A stretch of 64,000 nucleotides of DNA from Actinomyces sp. ZJ308. GTDB lineage: Bacteria; Actinomycetota; Actinomycetes; Actinomycetales; Actinomycetaceae. Below the pieces are notes generated by a model. The model was not told the origin of the DNA. It worked only from the letters and a program-made list of their open reading frames with translations, and did no database searches. A program made the position numbers and the translations under genes. The stretch spans positions 1 to 64,000 of the forward strand of contig NZ_JAAIJY010000008.1 of the NCBI RefSeq assembly GCF_011752065.1. The letters run 5' to 3'. Numbering within the stretch: position 1 is the stretch's first letter; every line of letters begins with the position of its first letter. Positions 37,086-46,005 of this stretch are shown in pieces.

Positions 37086-40000
37086 TCAGTGCTGCTTGAT
37101 GGTGACCTTGTCGACCGACAGGGTGACGGTCTCGGGGCCGGCCGATCCGGACATGTAGGTGGTCAGGCCCACGGTGCCGGCCTCGTTGAGGGTCTTGTCA
37201 TTGTCGACGACCTCGATGCCCCACTCGGCGGGCTCGGTGTCACCGGCCCAGAACTTGGCCTGGATGTTGGTCGACTCCGCACCGTCGACCACCATGCGCA
37301 GGTGGAGCGGCTGGCCGGCCGTGTAGGCCTGCGGCAGCACGTAGGTGCCCAGGGCGGTCTCCCGGCCCTGGACCACCCGCGAGACCGTGACGACCGGGTT
37401 ACCGGCACTGCCGATGCGGACCGTGGCCTGGTACTGACCGGCCTTGGTCGTACGAGCGGCGTAGGAGATGAAGGCGCCGTTCCCCGAGGGCACGGAGTCC
37501 AGGGAGAAGTCCACGACGGCGTCGGTGGAGGTCGACTTGATCTCCTCGGAGATGATCGACGCCGAGGAGCGCGGACCGGCCATGGCGATCCGGCCGCTGG
37601 TGCCGTCGACGGAGAAGGCCGCGGCGTTCCAGGTGGTCTTCCATGCACCGCCGGTGTTGGCCTTGCCCCAGCCGCCGTTCACGCTGCGCTCGAAGGAGTC
37701 GTCCAGCAGGGCCTTGCCCTCCTCCGGCTTGTCCTTGCCGGCATCACCCTTACCGTTGTTGTCGCCCTTGTCGTCGGGCTGGACCTCCTTGCCGGTGGCG
37801 GCGGTGTAGTGCTCGGCGATCTGGCGGGCGGACAGCGGCGTGCTGTAGACGGCGGCCTCGTCGATGTCGGCCTGGATGTTGGTGTTGGTGGGCTGACCGT
37901 TGACACCGCCGAGGGCGTCTCCACCGATGCGCCAGTACCCGGAGTAGTCCTGCCCCGCGGTCATGGTTCCGTCGAAGGCGGCGAGGTTGCCGTCCACGTA
38001 GAGCATCGCGCCGGCGGTCGGACTCATGGACGCCACGATGTGGTGCCACTGGCCGTCGTTGTAGCTCTTGGGCGTGGTGATGGTGGTCAGCTTGCCCGGG
38101 TAGAGCATGAAGCTGAGCGTGCCGTCATTACGCATGTACACCAAGCGATCCCGACTCCCCGACTGCCTGGCCGCGGAGGAGCCGTAGCCCATGATCTCCC
38201 CGCCCGAGGTCGAGGTGGTGCGAACCCATGCCTCCATGGAGAAGGCGGTCGGCGCCTGGGAGGCGACTCGCGTCGCGGCGTGAGACTTGTTCGTACCGTC
38301 CGAGGTCAGGGCCAGTGAGGCTCCGGAGCCCAGGACGGACTCGCCGCCGCGCTTGTAGGCGTCGCCGCGGATCGTCATGTTGCGCTGGGCCACGAAGTCC
38401 TCGGCCTTGTCGCCGTCGGTCTCATCGAAGGACCAGTAGTGGGCGGCGCTGTCGGCCAGGACCCGGGCTCCGTACTTGCTCAGCCCCTGGCCCTCAGCGG
38501 CCGTGACGGTCACCCAGTCCGAGACCGTGGAGGCGCCCCACTGGTCAGTCACCTGGACCCGGTAGCGGTGAGTGCTTCCGGGGTCGACGACGTCGGTGGC
38601 GCTGATGTCGGAGCGCTCCCAGAAGCCGGCGGTCACCGACTGGCTGGAGACCGGCTGGCCGTTCATGGAGTCGCGGTAGACGTTGTAGGTCAGGGTCTTG
38701 TCATCACGGTCCCAGTTGGACTTGAAGGACAGGGAGACGACGCCGGCGCGCGGCGAGGAGCCGGAGACCTTGAAGGCGCCGCCCTTATCCATGGGCCCCT
38801 GCTTGTTGGGGGCGATGTCGCGGCGGGCGAAGCGCACCAGGCCCTGCTGGGCGGTGCCGTTGACGGCCAGGAACTCGCCGCCGTAGACGACGTACTTGTC
38901 ATTGCCCTCAACGGTCCAGGTGGCCTGGGTGGCGCCGGAGATCTTGCCCGGCGTGAAGTCGGGGTAGAAGTTGAGGTTGGTGGGGGCGTTCTGCCCCTCG
39001 TAGTTGCGGTAGCTCTCGTTGTGAGTGCGCTGAACCGTCCCGGTGGGGGCGTTCGTGTAGGCGACCGCGTTGTGGTAGTGGTTGGTGACGTCGGGGAAGC
39101 CACCGATGTTGGCGCAGTCGTGGGAGTGGCTGGCGGCGTAGACGACGTCGCCCGCGGGCAGCACGTCGTAGGAGTCGCCGTGGCAGTCGGCCATGTAGTC
39201 GATGTCCCCGGTGGTCCAGTTCAGACGCATGACGCCCTCGAAGGAGCCGGTCTGGGAGTAGCTCGCGGTGTACAGGCCCTGCTCATCGGCCTTGACGCTC
39301 ATGACCGAGGCCCAGGCACCGGCCCCGCGCACCACGCTGGAGGCGTTGTTGTGGCGCAGGCTGCCGTCGTTCTCGAGGATGGCGAGGCCGTAGCCGGGCT
39401 TGTCGCTGCCCTCGACCGACTCGAAGGCACCGCCGATGGCGACGGCCGAGCCGTCGGAGGCCCCGACGATGCTGCGCACGTAGTAGTTGTCGACCTTCGG
39501 CGCGAAGCCCGTCAGCTGCTGGGTGCTCAGGTTGATCGCGGCGGCGCGCTGGCGGGCCGAGGAGTTGATCTGGGTGAAGGCACCGCCGATGTAGAGCGTC
39601 TGGCCGTCGGCGGAGACGCTGAGGGCCTTGACGCTGCCGTTGGCGGCGGCGCCCAGAGGCGCCCGCTGACCGTCGGCTGCCCGGACCGCGCCGACGCGCC
39701 ACGCCGTCTGGTCGTTCAGCGTCGTGAACTCACCGCCCAGGTAGAGGGTCTGGCCGTCGGCGGAGGCGGCGATCGCGTTGATGGTGCCGTTGGTGGTGGG
39801 CGCCCAGTCGAGGATCTCACCGGTGTTGATGTTGTAGGCCATCGCGTTGCCGCGCGGCGACTCGTTCTGGCCGGCCGGCGAGCCCGCCGGCCTGACCGAG
39901 GAGAACCTGCCGACGGCGTAGACGATGTCTCCCACGACGACCTGGTCCCAGACGATTCCATTGATCTGGGCGGTGGGGAGAGCATCGGCGGAGACGGTAC

Positions 40001-40130
40001 TGGGAGTGCCGGCGGCACCGGCGGGGGCCGGGTCCGCGGCGGCGGGGGCCGCCGGGGCGAGGGTGACGGCACCGAGGGGAACAAGAGCCGCAGCCAGGAG
40101 GCCGCTCAGGAGTCGGCGGGGGAGATTCAC
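37086..40130 (-). CDS. Secreted beta-propeller/FN3/LamG protein, paralog 2
   Basis: Largest of the three propeller paralogs, 1014 aa, GTG start. Signal peptide 1-33; LPTAQINGIVW entry and DUF5122-like propeller about 50-450 (DGQTLYLGGEFTTLND, GQTLYIGGAFTQINS). CHGDSY with Cys316 and HSHDC with Cys339. FN3-like domain about 460-560; LamG/ConA-like domain about 575-790 (YWSFDETDGDKAEDF, FSMEAWVRTTS, QWHHIVASMSPTAGAMLYVDG, DIDEAAVYSTPLSARQIAEHY). Asp/Lys linker, then a second jelly-roll-like domain (about 825-1014). No LPXTG. LamG modules often bind carbohydrate, which fits the surroundings; the exact role is unknown. Confidence 0.82.
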   Translation of the reverse strand: MNLPRRLLSGLLAAALVPLGAVTLAPAAPAAADPAPAGAAGTPSTVSADALPTAQINGIVWDQVVVGDIVYAVGRFSSVRPAGSPAGQNESPRGNAMAYNINTGEILDWAPTTNGTINAIAASADGQTLYLGGEFTTLNDQTAWRVGAVRAADGQRAPLGAAANGSVKALSVSADGQTLYIGGAFTQINSSARQRAAAINLSTQQLTGFAPKVDNYYVRSIVGASDGSAVAIGGAFESVEGSDKPGYGLAILENDGSLRHNNASSVVRGAGAWASVMSVKADEQGLYTASYSQTGSFEGVMRLNWTTGDIDYMADCHGDSYDVLPAGDVVYAASHSHDCANIGGFPDVTNHYHNAVAYTNAPTGTVQRTHNESYRNYEGQNAPTNLNFYPDFTPGKISGATQATWTVEGNDKYVVYGGEFLAVNGTAQQGLVRFARRDIAPNKQGPMDKGGAFKVSGSSPRAGVVSLSFKSNWDRDDKTLTYNVYRDSMNGQPVSSQSVTAGFWERSDISATDVVDPGSTHRYRVQVTDQWGASTVSDWVTVTAAEGQGLSKYGARVLADSAAHYWSFDETDGDKAEDFVAQRNMTIRGDAYKRGGESVLGSGASLALTSDGTNKSHAATRVASQAPTAFSMEAWVRTTSTSGGEIMGYGSSAARQSGSRDRLVYMRNDGTLSFMLYPGKLTTITTPKSYNDGQWHHIVASMSPTAGAMLYVDGNLAAFDGTMTAGQDYSGYWRIGGDALGGVNGQPTNTNIQADIDEAAVYSTPLSARQIAEHYTAATGKEVQPDDKGDNNGKGDAGKDKPEEGKALLDDSFERSVNGGWGKANTGGAWKTTWNAAAFSVDGTSGRIAMAGPRSSASIISEEIKSTSTDAVVDFSLDSVPSGNGAFISYAARTTKAGQYQATVRIGSAGNPVVTVSRVVQGRETALGTYVLPQAYTAGQPLHLRMVVDGAESTNIQAKFWAGDTEPAEWGIEVVDNDKTLNEAGTVGLTTYMSGSAGPETVTLSVDKVTIKQH

Positions 40131-40588
40131 AGGTATTCCATTCAGAACATACGCAGATCACGGACACGCAACCTTACGGATGGCTGGTATTCCGCGCCCG
40201 TCCAGGGTCGACGGGCTGGCTTATCGTACACCCACGACAACTCCCTTGCCGAGCACTTGGCGCAAACCACAGCCCGGACTACCCCTGCGCAATGCCGACC
40301 TTTCGTTCAGATAGCAACGATTTCGCAGTGTTTCAGTGTTTTCACCGCCTCCATAGGCCTCAACGATCAGAACCACTCATCCATATAGACGTTACTCAGG
40401 TCGACCACAGAGGGGATGCAGACGACGTCACGGTATGACAACGGACACGACCTCCCGCCGCAGTCGGCCGGCCCGAACCGCCCCGCTGCCAACACACACC
40501 GAGGCGCCGCCCGCACTCGCTTCAACGAGCAACGGACGGCGCCTCGGTATGGAGAACTGCTGGGTGACGCGACCCGGGTGGTCCCGGG
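40131..40588. other. Intergenic region upstream of propeller paralog 2
   Basis: A 458-nt gap without supported gene. The half near the propeller start (40.13-40.40 kb) is AT-richer and probably carries its minus-strand promoter. The other half contains the terminator hairpins of the DUF4352 lipoprotein gene. Confidence 0.4.
40499..40547 (-). terminator. Terminator hairpin of the lipoprotein gene
   Basis: An 11-bp stem CCGAGGCGCCG/CGGCGCCTCGG has a 27-nt loop that contains a smaller CTCG/CGAG stem. It lies 41 nt beyond the lipoprotein stop. A second short hairpin GACCCGGG/CCCGGGTC at 40571-40590 overlaps the stop itself. Confidence 0.6.
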
Positions 40589-41266
40589 TCAGCCGGCCGC
40601 CCCTCGGAAGGTGGCAGCACCATGGCCCGCTCCCAGATCGACGACGACCTTGACGCTCCCGCGCCCCTCGGCCGGAATGACGAAGGCGCGATTGATGGTC
40701 ACCGTCTGACCGGCAGCGAGTGTGGCGGGCGCCGCATCCGAGGCCGAGATGACCTCACTGGCGGGTGTGCCGCCGCCCTCGCCGTAGTTGACGGTCGTGG
40801 ACAGCACGCTGGCCAGTGCAAGGTCCTGGCCGGAGTTGTTCGTTACCGTCACCGGCACCAGGACGCCGGCCCCTCCCACCTCGCCGGGGCCGCTGGCGAA
40901 GTCCTGAGCCTGCATCTGACCCAGGGAGATGACCACGTCTCCGTCGATGCGGACGGACTTGTCCAAAGGCACCTCGGGGTACTCGTCCTTCGACAGGTCA
41001 CCGTTCTCGACGGCATTGGGGTCGATCGAGGAGGCGTCCGGGGTGGCGACGTCGTCCGACGGCGAAGGGGGAGCCTCCGTGGGCTGCGCGGTCTGGACCG
41101 TGGGGGTGGCGGCCGACGACGCGGCAGGAGCGGAGGCCGAGCCGCTGGCAGACACGGACGGGGCGGAGGAGCTGGCGGCACTGTTGGACTTTCCGCCCCC
41201 GCAGGCGGCCAGTCCCAGCCCCAGCACCAGCACGGCGGGCAGGATCAGCATTCGAGTTCGAGACAC
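40589..41266 (-). CDS. DUF4352-type surface lipoprotein
   Basis: Predicted membrane-anchored lipoprotein, 225 aa from the GTG at 41266. Signal peptide LILPAVLVLGLGLAAC with lipobox LAAC and Cys at about 22. Ser/Ala/Pro/Thr-rich stalk to about 95. An Ig-like beta domain follows (VRIDGDVVISLGQMQAQDF, VLVPVTVTNNSGQDLALAS, INRAFVIPAEGRGSVKVVVD), resembling DUF4352. The longer upstream frame lacks a signal sequence and is rejected. Role unknown; it lies between two propeller paralogs. Confidence 0.78.
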   Translation of the reverse strand: MSRTRMLILPAVLVLGLGLAACGGGKSNSAASSSAPSVSASGSASAPAASSAATPTVQTAQPTEAPPSPSDDVATPDASSIDPNAVENGDLSKDEYPEVPLDKSVRIDGDVVISLGQMQAQDFASGPGEVGGAGVLVPVTVTNNSGQDLALASVLSTTVNYGEGGGTPASEVISASDAAPATLAAGQTVTINRAFVIPAEGRGSVKVVVDLGAGHGAATFRGAAG

Positions 41267-41406
41267 GTGCCGAAGCGTACGACCTTCACCGCACCGAACA
41301 GGGCCCCCGGCGGCCACTGAGTTCGGGAGCACACTGCCACCGACCATAGAACCGGATGACTCAGCGGGTAATCCGCGACGGTCTGCGGACCCGACGGACC
41401 TCATGG

Positions 41407-42924
41407 TCACCACCACCACCAACCGCCGCCCTGGTTGTTGTTCCCGTCCTGGTCGTCCCAGCCGTCCTGGTTGTCCCAGTCGTTCCGGTTATCCCAGTCG
41501 TTCCGGTCCTTCTTCTTGTTCTTCTTGTCCTTCTTCTTGTCGCCGTTGTTGTCGTTCTTGTCGCCGTCGCCGTTGTTGTCGCCGTTGTTGTTGTCCCCCT
41601 GGGCATTGGGGTTGCCCCCACTCATGGAGAAGCGGACGAGCCCCTGCTGGGAGGCGCCGTTGACGGCCACGAACTCGCCGCCGTAGACGAGGTACTGGCT
41701 GTTGCCCTCAACGGTCCACACGGACTGGCTCAGACCGGTGTAGCTGCCGTTCTCGAAACCGGGCAGGAAGCCGTTGTACTGGGTGGGCGCGGGCTGGCCC
41801 GAGTAGTCGCTGTAGCCCCAGGCCGTGTTGGAGCCCACGGTCCCGGTGGCCGTACTGGAGAAGCCGACGGCGTGGTGGTAGACGCCCTCGTTCGATCGGT
41901 CGGCGAAGCCTCCGATATTGCTGCAGTCGTGCGTGTGACTGGCGATGTAGACGACGTCGTTGGTGGGCAGCACGTCATAGGTGTCGCCGTGGCAGTCCGC
42001 CATGAGGCTGATGTTCCCGGTGGACCAGTCAGCCCGGAACATCCCCTCGAAGGTTCCCTCCTGGGAGTAGCCGGTGCCGTAAAGCCCTCTGGAGTCCGAC
42101 TTCAGACTCATGATCCCGGAGTTCTTCCCCGCGTTGTGGATGACGCTGGCGATATTGGTTTGCCGCAGCGACCCGTCCTTCTCCAGGATGGCGACGCCGT
42201 AGCCGTCGGAGGATCCCCCCACCGAGGTGAAGGAGCCACCGATCGCCACCGCCGAGCCGTCAGCCGCCACCGTGATGGAGCGCACCATGGAGTCGTCGAC
42301 CGAGGGGTTGAAGCTGTTCACCGTCTGAGCCTTGAGATCCACTGCCCCTGCTCGCTGACGCGACGAGGAGTTGATCTGAGTGAAGGAGCCGGACATGTAG
42401 AGGGTGGAGCCATCGGGCGAGAGCTCCAGGTCCATCACGGTGCCGTTGGCCGAGGCGGCCAGCGGCTTGCGCTGGCCGGCAGCGTCCACCGCGGCGACCC
42501 GGTAGACCGTCTCATCGTTGACGGAGGTGAAGTTTCCACCGAGGTAGATGGTGGAGCCGTCGGCCGAGGCCTCGACCGCACTGATCTTGCCGTTGACCTT
42601 CGGCGCCCAGTCCAGGAGCGCACCCGTGGTGATATCGAAGGCCATGGCGTTGTACCGGGGGGACTCATTCTCACCGGCGGCGGAGCCGGCCGGGCGAGCG
42701 TTCTTGAACTCGCCGACGACGTAGACCGTGTTACCCACGACCGCCTGATCCCAGACGACGCCGTCGATCTGAGCGGTGGGCAGGGCCTGCGGGGAGGCGA
42801 GACTCACCTGCCCCGGAGCAGCAGCGGCCGGTGGCGTGGCAGCGGGGGCGATGAGCGCACCGAGAGCAAGGGGGAGGGCGGTGAGAACCGCCCCCACGCT
42901 GGAGACAGCACGGAAAGGATGCAC
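41407..42924 (-). CDS. Secreted beta-propeller protein with Asp/Asn/Lys tail, paralog 3
   Basis: 505 aa from the GTG at 42924, chosen for the GGAG upstream and the signal peptide that follows. LPTAQIDGVVW entry, DUF5122-like propeller about 45-425 (GSTIYLGGNFTSVND, GSTLYMSGSFTQINS), CHGDTY with Cys311 and HTHDC with Cys334. It lacks FN3 or LamG domains. Instead it ends in a roughly 70-residue Asn/Asp/Lys/Gly-rich tail with RNDW and QDGW repeats, closing on GGGWWWW. Closest in sequence to paralog 2. The tail may mediate wall or metal binding, which is speculation. Confidence 0.82.
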   Translation of the reverse strand: MHPFRAVSSVGAVLTALPLALGALIAPAATPPAAAAPGQVSLASPQALPTAQIDGVVWDQAVVGNTVYVVGEFKNARPAGSAAGENESPRYNAMAFDITTGALLDWAPKVNGKISAVEASADGSTIYLGGNFTSVNDETVYRVAAVDAAGQRKPLAASANGTVMDLELSPDGSTLYMSGSFTQINSSSRQRAGAVDLKAQTVNSFNPSVDDSMVRSITVAADGSAVAIGGSFTSVGGSSDGYGVAILEKDGSLRQTNIASVIHNAGKNSGIMSLKSDSRGLYGTGYSQEGTFEGMFRADWSTGNISLMADCHGDTYDVLPTNDVVYIASHTHDCSNIGGFADRSNEGVYHHAVGFSSTATGTVGSNTAWGYSDYSGQPAPTQYNGFLPGFENGSYTGLSQSVWTVEGNSQYLVYGGEFVAVNGASQQGLVRFSMSGGNPNAQGDNNNGDNNGDGDKNDNNGDKKKDKKNKKKDRNDWDNRNDWDNQDGWDDQDGNNNQGGGWWWW

Positions 42925-43588
42925 GAGTGCTCCGTTCTTAAGACGTGAGGGAACCTGGGTAAGTGGCGCGCTATGACGGGGCAGCCTCGCCACAGGTCCG
43001 ACTGGCGGGCGGCGAGACCGGCGCCAGCCACGAGGCTATTACAGAGGTAACGCTTTGATAACGGTTCTGGGAGAGATTGTTCCGACTCTCGTTGTGCAAT
43101 CAATCACTAACCGTACAAGGATGCGCCCGCTGGCCACTTTTCTCACAGATAGACTCTCATTAACCAACGCCGTCTTCCACACCTGATTCTTGGGTTGAAT
43201 GTCCAGCCCTCACTCAGGTGGAGTGGACCACTCGCCCCGGAGTCCATTCGGCCACGCCCCCTACGGCCTCAGTTGAGCTCCGCCCCGGGCCCGCAGAGCT
43301 CCTGCGCCTGAGATATTCGAGGGGACGCAGGCGTTCCGCGCGTGCCGGTCCGCCCCCTCCTCTAGACTCCTGACCGGGTGTGCCGGTGGTACCGGGCGCA
43401 GGCGGCGAGACCCGCTCGCCGGGTGCCGGCACGAGCTCGTGGCTGAGAGCCCCGATCCCTCGCGCCATCTGCCCGCTGCCCTCCTCGGTGACTCTCCACC
43501 GGGCCAGCACCGCCCTTGGCGGCCGTGTCCGGCCGGGACCACCGGTTCCCATCCCTGATCGGCTCCGCCGCCCTTCGAAAGGACTCCG
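42925..43588. other. Divergent intergenic region, propeller paralog 3 and glycosyltransferase
   Basis: A 664-nt gap. 43.02-43.20 kb is clearly AT-richer (TTACAGAGGTAACGCTTTGA, CTCTCATTAACCAACG) and probably contains promoters in both directions. 43.21-43.58 kb is GC-rich, with open frames on both strands that have no RBS or similarity; it is probably a long 5' leader. No gene is called. Confidence 0.4.
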
Positions 43589-44758
43589 TTGACTGCAGTG
43601 AACCCGGACAGGCTCCGCATCGCCATGATCGGGACGCGAGGCGTCCCCGCCAGGTACGGAGGTTTCGAGACCGCCATCGAGGAGGTGGGCCGGCGCCTGG
43701 CCGGTCGCGGTCACCAGGTCCTCGTCTACTGCCGCAACCCCGATCCGAGCACCCCGCTTCCCAGCACCTACCTGGGGATGCGGCTGGTCGAGCTGCCCTC
43801 GGTGAAGAACCGGAGCCTGGAGACCCTGTCGCACACGGCCCTGTCAGTGGTCCATCTCCTGCGCCGCACCCACCCGGATGCCGCCTTCGTCTTCAACGCC
43901 GCCAACTCCCCCTTCCTGCCCGCGCTGCGCGCCGCCCGCGTCCCGGTGGCCACCCACGTCGACGGCCTGGAGTGGCGCCGCGGCAAGTGGGGCCCCACCG
44001 GCAAGCGCTACTACCGCGCGGCCGAGGCCCTGGCCGTGCGCTACTCCGACGCCCTCATCGCCGACGCCCAGGGCATCGCCGACTACTACACGGACGAGTT
44101 CAATGCCCCCACCGACCTCATCGCCTACGGGGCGCCCCGCATCACGGCCGACACCTCGCGCCTGTCCGAGCTGAGCCTGGCACCCAAGGGCTTCCACCTG
44201 GTCGTGGCCCGCTTCGAGGTGGAGAACCACGTCGACGTCATCGTCGAGGGCTACGTGCGCTCCGGTGCCGCGCTGCCGCTGGTCGTCGTCGGCTCGGCCC
44301 CCTACGCCGACGAGTACACCGCCCGCATCGAGTCCCTGGCCGATGGTCGGGTCCGGCTGCTCGGCGGCCTGTGGGACCAGGAGCTGCTCGACGCCCTCTA
44401 CGCCGGCGCCCTGGTCTACTACCACGGCCACTCCGTGGGCGGCACCAATCCCTCCCTCCTGCGTGCCATCGGCGCGGGGGCCGCGGTGGACGCCTTCGAC
44501 GTCTCCTTCAACCGTGAGGTCCTGGGCCAGGCCGGCCGCTACTGGACCTCGTCCGACGACGTGGCCGCCCTGGTCACCTCCGCCGAGTCCGACGTCGAGG
44601 CCCAGGCCGCGCGCGGCGAGGAGTCCCGCCGGCGGGCCGCCCTCTACGACTGGGACGAGGTGGCCTCCGGCTACGAGGCCCTGGCCCGACGCCTGGCGCT
44701 CGAGGGACCCACGCCTCACCGCCCCTCCGGGCGCCGCACGGGGAAGGTGAGCCTGTGA
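43589..44758 (+). CDS. Glycosyltransferase, DUF1972/GT4 type
   Basis: 389 aa, GT-B fold. The TTG start is supported by GAAAGGACTCC upstream (GTG at 43598 possible). The DUF1972 N-terminal domain is plain: IAMIGTRGVPARYGGFETAIEEVGRRL, VLVYCRN, HVDGLEWRRGKWG, YRAAEALAVRYSDALIADAQGIADYY. C-terminal GT1 domain: LVVARFEVENHVDVIVEGY, VVVGSAPYADEYTARI, YHGHSVGGTNPSLLRAI. Such enzymes are often the first rhamnosyl- or glycosyltransferase after the initiating sugar. GTGA overlap with the next gene. Confidence 0.88.
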   Translation: MTAVNPDRLRIAMIGTRGVPARYGGFETAIEEVGRRLAGRGHQVLVYCRNPDPSTPLPSTYLGMRLVELPSVKNRSLETLSHTALSVVHLLRRTHPDAAFVFNAANSPFLPALRAARVPVATHVDGLEWRRGKWGPTGKRYYRAAEALAVRYSDALIADAQGIADYYTDEFNAPTDLIAYGAPRITADTSRLSELSLAPKGFHLVVARFEVENHVDVIVEGYVRSGAALPLVVVGSAPYADEYTARIESLADGRVRLLGGLWDQELLDALYAGALVYYHGHSVGGTNPSLLRAIGAGAAVDAFDVSFNREVLGQAGRYWTSSDDVAALVTSAESDVEAQAARGEESRRRAALYDWDEVASGYEALARRLALEGPTPHRPSGRRTGKVSL

Positions 44759-45915
44759 GCCGGGGCGAGGCGGGCGGCGCCCGCATCCTCGTGGCCCATC
44801 CCTCCCCCGACCTCTACGGCTCGGACTGGCAGCTGGTCGAGACCATCCACGGACTCATCGAGGCCGGCCACGAGGTCCTCGTGGCCCTGCCCCTGGACGG
44901 TCCTCTGGTGGAGGTGCTTCGCGACGCCGGCGCGCGCGTGGCCGTCATGCCCTTCACGGTTCTGCGCAAGGCGCTGCTGAGCCCCCGGGGCCTGGCCCGG
45001 CTGTCCGCCCAGGCGGCTCCGGAGATCGCGCGCCTGCGTGCGGTCATCCGCGCCAGCCGGGCCGAGGCGGTCCTCACCAACACGGTGACGATCCCGTGGT
45101 GGCCGGTGGCCGCGAGCGCGGCGGACATCCCCGTGCTGGCGCACGTCCATGAGGCCGAGGACACCCAGCGCCGGATCATCCGGGCCGGGCTCAACGCCCC
45201 GCTGCTGGCGGCCTCCCGGATCGTGGCGAACTCCGGGGCCGCCCGGGACGCGCTCCTGGACGTCCAGCCGCGTCTGGCCTCGCGCACGGAGGTTGTCCAC
45301 AACGGGGTCGCCGGTCCAGACCAGCCCCCGGAGCCTGTGCGCCGGCGTCGGCCGGGTGACTCGTTCCGGATCGCGATGGTGGGGCGACTGTCCCCGCGCA
45401 AGGGCGTGGACGTGGCGCTGGACGCCGTCGGACTTCTGCGCCGCTCGGGGGTGGACGCCTCCCTGAGCGTGTGCGGGTCGGTCTTCCCCGGCTACGAGTG
45501 GTACGAGGAGGAGCTGCGCGAGCGCGCCGCCGCGCCGGACCTGGACGGGCACGTCGAGCTGCTGGGCTACGTGCGCCCCACCTGGCCGGTGCTGGAGACC
45601 GCTGACGCCGTCGTCGTGCCCTCGCGGGCCGAGCCCTTCGGCAACACTGCGGTCGAGGCGATGCACGCGGCCCGGCCGCTCGTGGCCTCCCGGGTCCAGG
45701 GTCTGGCCGAGGTCGTCACCGACGCGGTCACCGGGCTGCTCGTGCCCGCCGACGACGCCGCGGCCCTGGCCGAGGCGCTGGGCGCCCTGGAGGCGGACCC
45801 GGAGCTGGCGGCCCGGCTGGCCGGGCAGGGCGAGCGCGAGGCGGCCGAGCGGTTCTCCGTGGCCGGATACCGCGCCACCATGGCCCGGATCGTCGGCGAG
45901 CTCCTCGAGCGCTGA
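44755..45915 (+). CDS. Glycosyltransferase family 4
   Basis: 386 aa, GT-B fold, GTG start overlapping the upstream glycosyltransferase. N-terminal GT4 domain with ILVAHPSPDLYGSDWQLVETIHGL and VLAHVHEAED. C-terminal domain with IAMVGRLSPRKGVDVALDAV and the donor-binding EPFGNTAVEAMHAARPLVAS stretch (E-x7-E). Retaining mechanism expected; sugar unknown. Transcription ends at the nested hairpin at 45935. Confidence 0.9.
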   Translation: MSRGEAGGARILVAHPSPDLYGSDWQLVETIHGLIEAGHEVLVALPLDGPLVEVLRDAGARVAVMPFTVLRKALLSPRGLARLSAQAAPEIARLRAVIRASRAEAVLTNTVTIPWWPVAASAADIPVLAHVHEAEDTQRRIIRAGLNAPLLAASRIVANSGAARDALLDVQPRLASRTEVVHNGVAGPDQPPEPVRRRRPGDSFRIAMVGRLSPRKGVDVALDAVGLLRRSGVDASLSVCGSVFPGYEWYEEELRERAAAPDLDGHVELLGYVRPTWPVLETADAVVVPSRAEPFGNTAVEAMHAARPLVASRVQGLAEVVTDAVTGLLVPADDAAALAEALGALEADPELAARLAGQGEREAAERFSVAGYRATMARIVGELLER

Positions 45916-45934
45916 GGCCTCTGCCCCCATCGAG

Positions 45935-45993
45935 CCGGGCATTTTTCGCCTAGCCCTACCGTTTTTCGGTAGTACTACGCGAAAAATGCCCGG
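45935..45993. terminator. Nested bidirectional hairpin terminator
   Basis: Outer 15-bp perfect arms CCGGGCATTTTTCGC (45935-45949) and complement (45979-45993) enclose an inner hairpin CTACCG-TTTTT-CGGTAG (45956-45972). It separates convergent genes ending at 45915 and 46006. The A/T runs inside the arms are unusual for this genome. Confidence 0.75.
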
Positions 45994-46005
45994 GTCGGCG
46001 GGGTA

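Noticed and set aside
40416-40709. 97-codon plus-strand frame after propeller paralog 2
   Set aside because: No RBS, runs into the antisense of the lipoprotein gene and contains its terminator hairpins.
43214-43834. 206-codon minus-strand frame in the leader before the DUF1972 glycosyltransferase
   Set aside because: No RBS, Gly/Arg-rich, overlaps the start of a confident gene on the other strand.
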